Shown here: positions 56,647 to 64,000 of the stretch, piece after piece
Numbering within the stretch: position 1 is the first letter of the stretch
Layout of the letters: each line of letters opens with the position of its first letter
NCBI GenBank assembly: GCA_018697195.1
Contig: CM031861.1
Location: 3,008,242 to 3,072,241, forward strand
Direction of reading: 5' to 3'
Source of the DNA: Certhia americana
Taxonomy: Eukaryota; Chordata; Aves; Passeriformes; Certhiidae
Length of the DNA: 64,000 nt
Notes under the pieces: model-generated
Databases searched by the model: none
The model's input: the letters and a program-made list of their open reading frames with translations, nothing else
What the model was told of the DNA's origin: nothing
Made by a program: the position numbers and the translations under genes

Positions 56647-59600
56647 GTTTCTCTAATCCCCCCTTCTTTTTTAACACAAACAGATATGAGGCAATATAGT
56701 ATTACATATATAAAATATACAGAGAAACTTCCTGTGGGGAAAAAAGCATTTAAAATCCTGTACAGTCCTATCCTATTAAAAGAAAAGCTATTATTAAACA
56801 CAATGAAGGTAGATTAGGGAAGCAACAAGAAGGAAAGGTAAAGTAACAAAGGGACAATTTGTTTATAAGCACAATCTCAGATCTATGTAAAATCCTCCCT
56901 CTAAAACAGTTGTCTCTTCACATCTTGTCATCTTCCAGCTGGCTCCACTTCCACCACAAATAAGTCACTTATCTTCCTTGCTAACCTCTCATTTCTACTG
57001 TACTTAGGCTGGCCTTCACTGCTAGCTCTTTTTGGGCAGTGCTGATTTCTAAAGATCAAAAAGAAATGTTTATTTATAAATTTTACCTGCTGTAAGGTAA
57101 TTACTGCACCGTACTTCCCACTCAACCCACCATGGTGGAGCTGCAATACGTTTAAACTCACCTTCCCTTCTTGCACATTTGTGCTCCCTGAGCTAAGGCT
57201 GGTATTTTCTGATTGGGAAGAGACTGGCACGTGCTGAAGAACAGGATTTGCAGGAACTTGCACACCAGCAGGTATTAGTCCTATGTGTTGCAGCATAAAG
57301 TTCAGAGCTGAAGAGCTTGGGTTTGGGGCAGAACTGGTGCTGCTCGAATTGAGGCAGGGGTTGCTCAGTACAGGTGCAGCAGCTATGGAATTTGGTGACA
57401 GCATTATGTTCAAGGGCGTTATATGAAAAGCAGGAATATTGACTGTTTTCAGTTCTGAGGCTGGCATTGGAATGACACCTGGAACAGAAACACCAAGTGT
57501 TGGAATTAGGCCCAAGTGACCCCGGCCCCTTGAGCCAGGCCCCTGTGCCTGTTTCCCTGGACACTCACCAGTGATGGGAGAGCTGTAGGCTGTGTGCTGC
57601 AGAGAACACACCCCAGCCTTCTCTTTATTGGAGCACTCTGCCTTGTTGCCATGGGTGCAGTGAGTCAGAGGAATAAGATAACCAGACGGAAAAAAAGTCT
57701 GAGAAAGAAAGAGACACGCACACCTTTAGCCCAAACCTGTAATAAACAAACCCCAAATGTTTTCTCTAAAACTGAAACCCTCCCCTGCCTTGTTCTTATT
57801 CTTTATGCTCTGTGTCCCCAGGATGCCATATCCCACGCCTGTACTACTTTCTGTCTGAAATGAGACACAACAGACTCAAGGACATGCTCTTTCAATTAAA
57901 ACCACACAGAAGTCAGCTGGCTCCATTTCCAGCTGATACTCTTGGTGGGGAACTGGAAATCCACCTGGGATTAACACTGTGCAATTTGACCAGATGGAAA
58001 AGAAACACTAATACTGAATATTATTTTCCAGAAGAAACATCTTGAACCCAGTAAATAATTGTATCACCTCATTCTCAGATTGTGTTTTTTCATAAAACAA
58101 ATATTGGAAGACAAAACCTTTGCATTTACATGTTCTGTTTTTTGTCAACAGAACTGTTCTTTATTCAGGTTCTCCACAGCAGTCAGTCTTAACTGCAGAT
58201 CCCTAAATTTTACTGATGAAGAGAGTTTCATGTGATTCTGTTTCAAAGTATTTGACAGTAAGTATATGCCAACAAAGGACTGGGGAGGCAAGAGATCTCA
58301 GCACTGCCCTCATCTCCTTAGTGTGACCTTCATTCTAACAGAAGCCTGAAAGCCTCTTTATATCCTCTTATTTGTGTACTCAGTGCAGAAAGAGAAATCC
58401 TACACTCCTACAAAATAAGGTTTAAAAAGCACACTAAAAGGAATTCAACCAAAGACAAGCTATGCAGGTGTAGTTCATTATAGTTTTGTTTCTCTTGCAA
58501 AGACTCCAAGCTGTATTTGCCCAGGGAATGGCAAGACAAATCTTACCTCAGGAGCAGGAATGGCAAATGCCACAGGTATGTCTTGTTTTGTTTTGATTTT
58601 ATCTTCATCTTCTGGAATATTTTCTTTTGTACATTGGTCACAGCAACTTGCCACGTTTTGATCTACTGTCTTGAATTCATTCTGTCTCTCTTCCTGGACA
58701 CTCTCCATTTCATGATTTGTTTGTGAGCTATTGGAAGGTGGTTTTTCATTCTTAGTGGATTCTCCCTTTGAAAAAAAGTACATAGAGAAAGAAAGGTAGG
58801 TGTTGTAGGCTTAATTATCTCAATTAGAGCCATACAATGGTATTTATACGTTCTTAAAAACTGGAAAGCAAGCTTTTTACTTCCTCCGCATTCCCAAGTT
58901 TGTGCTATAAAACATTCTAGTCACTAGGATAGCCAGGTCCATGTTATCATCTCTTGTTTCTGCCCAGCTAGTGGATGTTTGATAGCATGTGCTGCCATAA
59001 CACACCCAAAACATATGATGACTGTTTTGGCAAGCCAAATTTACAGCAGATTTATAATTTACAGAGGTGCTAAAACAACCAGCAACTGAGGAGTAGAAAG
59101 CAATCCAGCATTTAGAATATGCTGTTATATTATGCCTACAACAACCCAAGCAACACTGGGTGGAAATATTTAGAAGGGATTAGGATTTTGGGACATTCCC
59201 TGTCCAGTGACTTTTATACATCCACTTTCGCTCCTAACACCTCTAAAGCCAGGAATGGATGCCAGGCAAGTTTACAGAATCCTAGAATTCAAGGGACCTT
59301 GAAGATCACCTGCTTCCAGCCTGGCTTTCAACCTGACCTTCCCCAGAATCAGGTATAAATAGGTAAGTTTTAACACAGTGTTTTGTGAGTTGTTTTATTT
59401 TCACCACACCTGTACACTTTGTCTGCTTAGATGCAAACCCCAGCCCCTCAGACATCAGCAGGCACAGTAAGTGAACACCATCTCAAGCCTGATGTTATTT
59501 AAAACACCTACTCACTGGCAGGCTCCTACATCACTTTGAAAATGAGTAGGTGGCAACATCACTAAGCCATAAAATGGCATTTTAAAACTAATTTAACTTA

Positions 59601-62600
59601 CCAAAGAAGTATCAAGGCTTTCTTCATCGCTTTTGCGCCTTTTAATTAAATTATTCTCTGGTAATGCTTGTGATCTTTTAAGGCAGCGCTGAGATGAAGT
59701 TTCTGATTTCATTTCAGGTCTTTCTTCAGCTGCCAAGGATTTTGTGGGCTCATCCAGACCTCTCTGAGCGTCCCCTTCCTCAGTGGTTATTTTATTCAAT
59801 ACTTTTGAATTATTACTCTTAATTCCAGTTATGTTAGCACATGGCAGAGGCTGCAACATGAAGCCTGGGCTGTAGGTTGTCACCGTGTGGGCTTGGGAAG
59901 GGTGCAGATAGATTGCATAAGAGACCCCAGACTGAGGATGAGGTAGGATGACTGGTGACACAGAGCTGTGGCTTGCAGGGCACACCCCGAGGGGCTGGCT
60001 CAGAGCTGGCTGCTGAGAGGGTTCAGGCTTGGGGACAGCCTCAGGTGAGGACAGGGCACATTTCATCTGCATCTCTTCTGCTGTCCTTCAGCAAAAAACA
60101 AACAAACAAACAAAAAAAATCCCAAATGTGTTTCAATTCAGAAATGAATGTCCTGACAAATTATCTTCTGTAACACAAAGACTTAACATGAACTTGTACT
60201 TCTCAATCCACTAAAGAGAAAATAAATTAAAAACTAGCCTGCAGTACTCAGGGTTACTGTTTTTGCAGGCTATTGCCCCACTCAAACTGAGCATAACTTT
60301 AACTTGTTCTCACCTTTAAACTTGTGCAAACTTACTTGGATTGTCCTTCCAGCTGATGTTTAGTGATTGCTGGAAACTGAGTTATTGTATTTGGGAAAAC
60401 TGGTAAACTTTGATAAGTACCTGGTCGGAGGAGAAGAACAAATCAAAATTGTGAGTATACCAAATTCAGAAGTTAAAATTTAACTTCAGCTTGAGGATAC
60501 TGCACTATGTAATGTAACATACACACTTAATGAGACAATTTATCCTCAAACTCAGCCCAGATTTGATTTGATCAACTGGACATCAGCATACATCAAATTT
60601 TAAAGCCCCAGAGAGGATCCCTAGCAAGAACATGAACATTGACAGGCAATTTTCTGGCCAGGTTTTGGAATACAGAACTGTTTAGATAGTATAAGCCAAA
60701 GCAAAGTTTCTACAACAAAGCAGGTTCAGAGAAGATCCAGTATTCAGTGAATTCAGTGATTCTAGAAAAACAGAAGGCTTGTAACCATTTCCATATTTTT
60801 GACAGTTCTTAAGAGGTATATCTTGAAAGGAGGCACCACCCACACATCTGCATGTCCTGTGAGAAGAGGGCAAGCCCAAATATTTCATGCAAGACTACAT
60901 CTGACTTAAAAACAAAGAAGAAGAGATTTCTAGGAGAAAAGCTAGGAAAAGATACGTACTGGTATTTATTTTAACTGGGCTGGTTGGAGCAGACTGGATC
61001 TTCCTTCTGTCATTCTCTATACTCTTAACTAATTTTATTAGAGATGAATGCCGAGTGAAGTTTTGCTTTCCTTTTGAAGGAAAAAGGGCTTTTGAGCACT
61101 GCTCTTTGGAAGGGATGGATTCTGAAATAGGTGGGGAAGAGGCTGTAGAAGTTGCTTCAAGTTTTGTATCTGAAAAACAGGAAAAAAAGAAGAAAATACC
61201 TATTATATGAAGATTCAGTAATTAAAAGCAATGAGCCTGGATTATAATTCTTGCAGTACCAGCAGCAGCAAATGTGGAAATTCAAGAATCTCAGCAGGTG
61301 AACTGTTGAGATCCACTGTGTGCAAACTGATACTGGTTGCTGTGCTGTTAAGGACTAGTAAAATATTTTCTGCTCGGTTATTCTGTCTTTTGGTCAAAAA
61401 ATTCTAGTAGAGAAAACAAAAAGCAACCAATATCACCAGCAGAACAAGAGGAAATGACACATACACCTACCCTGAGTATTTGGCAAGACCTCAGGTCCTG
61501 TCCACTTGAATGCTGGTTTTCTACCTCTCTCCTCTGTAACATGAACTTTTTTGATAAGCTTAAGGCTGCTGAGAACATTTGCTATGTCATAAAGTCTTCT
61601 AATTTTGGCTGAAATAAAAGAAATAAATGTAAAGTATAGCCACTGCAATTAACAAGTTAGCATGTATCAGATAAAGAAATGTTGTAACACCCTTTATGCA
61701 GCTAAAAGGAAAAAGCTTTTTTTAAAAAAAAAAAAGAACAATTGAACGGAACAGCTATTTATACAATGAAATAACATTGTGATACAAAGTTTACATGTAA
61801 AATAAAATGACAAAGATACAGATCTAGAAGAGACTGCAAAGTTTATTGTGCTAAATACGGAAAAAAAGAACATTTTCAAAACAATTTCTGTGCAATGGTC
61901 AAACCTACACAAATCCCATAGTAAATCTAAGTAGGTTAAAAGGCAGGTACACACACACAACAGCAGACATGGGAAATGGAGGGAAGAGAGACACTAAAAT
62001 CCAGCAGGATTATCATCCTACATGTTTTCCTGTGTCTAGGTTGAGCTATTAGGGAAAAATTTCAGGTAGAAGTCAAACTCCAAGTGAATTCTAGAGCAAA
62101 GTGAACCTGCTTAGGCCATGGAATTTTTTGGTTTCATAACCAAGAACATGGTCAAACACAGGATTGACACCTGAGATACAGGTAGACAGATGGAATGCCC
62201 TGAAAATGCTTTTATTGTGAGAGGGGCTCTTGTCATGGAAGAATAAAAACAAGCAAAAACCCTACTGAGTAGCCACCCACCCTCTGTGTTGCTGTAAGGC
62301 AGTGGAAAGGAAATGAACTGAAACCAGCAAGGATCAGTATTTGTATAGACACAATTCCACACAAACTAACAAACAAACCCAAAACTAAAAATAAACAAGC
62401 AAAGGAATCTGAGAATCAAGGAAGAGTCTAACTTTCAATGAAACCCACAACTATCCCTGAAAAGCAGCACATTATTAATTATTATATGTCTACTGACCTA
62501 GACCTAGAAATACCATTGCATTTGAATGGAGAGGAAGGGGAGGAAGTGTGCAGGGAACTGAGAGAAGGGTAAAAGACAAAAAGAAATAATTGGCAGTTAG

Positions 62601-64000
62601 AGCACAGGGTTTCACTTCCTCTGACATGCAAGTTGGTCACAGGACTTTTACTGAATTTCTTTAGATTTCTACCAAGTTAGTTATGTGGCCAGAACACAGA
62701 TTTTGCATGATTCTGGGGCATCTTTGGTAAAATGATGCTGAAAGCTTTGCCAGGCTGCTTGAAGAAAGAGAAATCGTTACCAATATGGAGCCTTGTGACA
62801 TTACTTCAGGAGGGAGGATTTAATGGACTTTTCCTCTCAAGTGGGTACAATGTATCAATGGCCATACAAAAATTATAAACTGCAAAAAGGGGTTTAGTAA
62901 GTTTTTGGAGGCTCAAATAAGTATTTGTGGCATGAAAAACAAGACAGTATTTCCCGTTATATGAAGTAGTACTGGCATCATTCATTTAGCTTACACTTGC
63001 TGTTGTACTTACTTTTAAACTTGCTTTTATCTAAGTCTTCTAACTGATCTTCTCCAATCAGGATTTTAGCAGCAACTTCAAGGCTCACTATTTGAGGTGT
63101 TGATACAAGAAACAGCATCACGAATTTCTGACTCATCACTCGTAAGGACTTGTATTTCCTGCCGTTCACTGATGCTGCAGCAGACAGGAGAAAGGATTAA
63201 AGTATTCAGTGACACACCAGCTACAAACATAAAACACTGAAGAAATTTGTCAGTAATAATAATTGTAAGAATGACACAGAGACTAGGCAGGGCCAATTCT
63301 GACTCCAGAGTCGTGTTTCTACATGACAAGAAACAGATGATTGGGTGGAGACCAAGTCTAAATACAAAGAAGAGAGGGTGATGTATCCCACATATACATT
63401 TCCCATGGTCTGACAACTTGTACTCTTAAAGGTGCTTAACTCTTAATTAAAATTTCTTCCAGGAATCAAAGTTAAATTAATAAAACAAATGGAGTAATTT
63501 ATGCTTCAAGTTTCTATAACATTCAGTAGGACCTTCTGGTTTCTGTAACAATTCAGTGGTAATGGCAATGGGATGATATGTTGGTGTATTTGATGTAGAA
63601 ACCAATTACAGGAACTGAACGAATAAGGCAGGAGAAGGAGTGCAGAGTGCACTTTTTCTCACCACAAACAGTCGTGGTGCCTTTGGGGCAGCACCACCTC
63701 AGAAAAAAAAACAAAACGAAGGCCGACAAATGGGTTTTTTTCCAAGTTCATAGAAATTCATCATTTTAAGAACATATTATTCTTGGCATTATAGAGAATT
63801 ATTACCAGCACGAAATTCCACTCCTGGGAGCTCGACAAAAGACATTTCTGACTGCTCACTTGAGCCAAAAGAACTTGCCATTTCTTCATTTCTTTCACCG
63901 TCAGGATCGAATTCATGCTCATACTCTCTTTTCTTGATCATCTGGATCTGCTGGATGTATTTGTTCTCTTCTCCCACCTTTTTCAGGGCCTGCAGGGTCT
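56238..64000 (-). CDS. E2F8: E2F8, atypical E2F transcriptional repressor (C-terminal ten coding exons)
   Basis: Nuclear DP-independent E2F that represses S-phase genes through two DNA-binding domains. Exons on the minus strand: 63806 to beyond 64000, 63013-63174, 61471-61608, 60960-61169, 60336-60420, 59602-60085, 58547-58765, 57569-57698, 57162-57478, 56238-56411; all phases agree. The first holds the inter-domain linker ([28 protein letters not shown]). The next two hold the second DNA-binding domain ([54 protein letters not shown]). Later exons match E2F8 rather than E2F7: [56 protein letters not shown] and the final IPQRKLEV. About 705 codons are in view (human 867 in total). The first DNA-binding domain and the start lie off the right edge. 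Confidence 0.95.
56509..56527. repeat. (GTTT)n simple repeat
   Basis: A short GTTTGTTTGTTTG run after a T-rich stretch in the last E2F8 intron. Confidence 0.8.
56587..56641. repeat. (TA)n microsatellite
   Basis: About 27 uninterrupted TA dinucleotides in the last E2F8 intron. An AT dinucleotide run of this length can extrude into a cruciform and is likely length-polymorphic. Confidence 0.97.
59273..59342 (-). mobile_element. CR1 LINE 3'-end fragment
   Basis: 'acagaatcctagaattcaag' followed by 'ggaccttgaagatcacctg' and 'ttccagcctggc' resembles the minus-oriented CR1 terminus, here within an E2F8 intron. Confidence 0.6.

Noticed and set aside
56238..64000. Assignment to E2F7
   Set aside because: C-terminal exons match E2F8 blocks such as [16 protein letters not shown] and [10 protein letters not shown].

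Overview
The window looks like avian nuclear DNA, most likely from a songbird. It carries many truncated CR1 LINE 3' ends, decayed olfactory receptor genes, a PIM1-like kinase relic of the kind multiplied in passerine genomes, and GC-rich minisatellites around an assembly gap. It also holds a conserved vertebrate gene block, ZDHHC13 (+), CSRP3 (-) and E2F8 (-). This order matches human 11p15 and is the ohnologue of ZDHHC17-CSRP2-E2F7. All gene calls come from reading protein similarity and splice sites by eye; no database search was run.

Left third (1-22,500), accessory and decayed: a 52-bp G-rich minisatellite and a homopyrimidine tract (1-920); two olfactory receptor pseudogenes (1.54-1.98 kb, +; 5.94-6.27 kb, -) among CR1 fragments and a directly repeated segment; a 23-bp minisatellite interrupted by a run of N (9.74-11.49 kb); three diverged copies of an unclassified repeat of about 150 bp; an inverted partial copy of ZDHHC13 (14.0-16.1 kb); a CR1 ORF2 fragment (16.9-17.3 kb, -); and a PIM-like kinase pseudogene (18.5-20.9 kb, -) whose intron holds a 424-bp solo LTR with a 4-bp target duplication.

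Middle and right (22,500-64,000), ordinary gene territory: ZDHHC13 has 17 readable exons (22.77-38.0 kb) encoding an ankyrin-repeat DHHC-family S-acyltransferase. CSRP3 (muscle LIM protein) has five coding exons (39.5-46.8 kb) with a possible leader exon near 52.7 kb. The C-terminal ten coding exons of E2F8, an atypical E2F repressor, run from 56.2 kb off the right edge. ZDHHC13 and CSRP3 converge tail to tail about 0.5 kb apart.

Most noteworthy: (1) an almost identical 2-kb inverted repeat carrying ZDHHC13 exons 2-4 flanks the gene's own promoter and exon 1, with an abrupt drop in identity at its outer edge that suggests gene conversion. (2) In the intact-looking ZDHHC13 the catalytic tetrapeptide reads DQHS, so the nucleophilic cysteine is replaced by serine while the zinc ligands remain. 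(3) Exon 10 of the same gene reads into a stop just before its best splice donor. Together these suggest that ZDHHC13 in this bird has lost or changed its acyltransferase activity, or that the locus is structurally unstable or misassembled.
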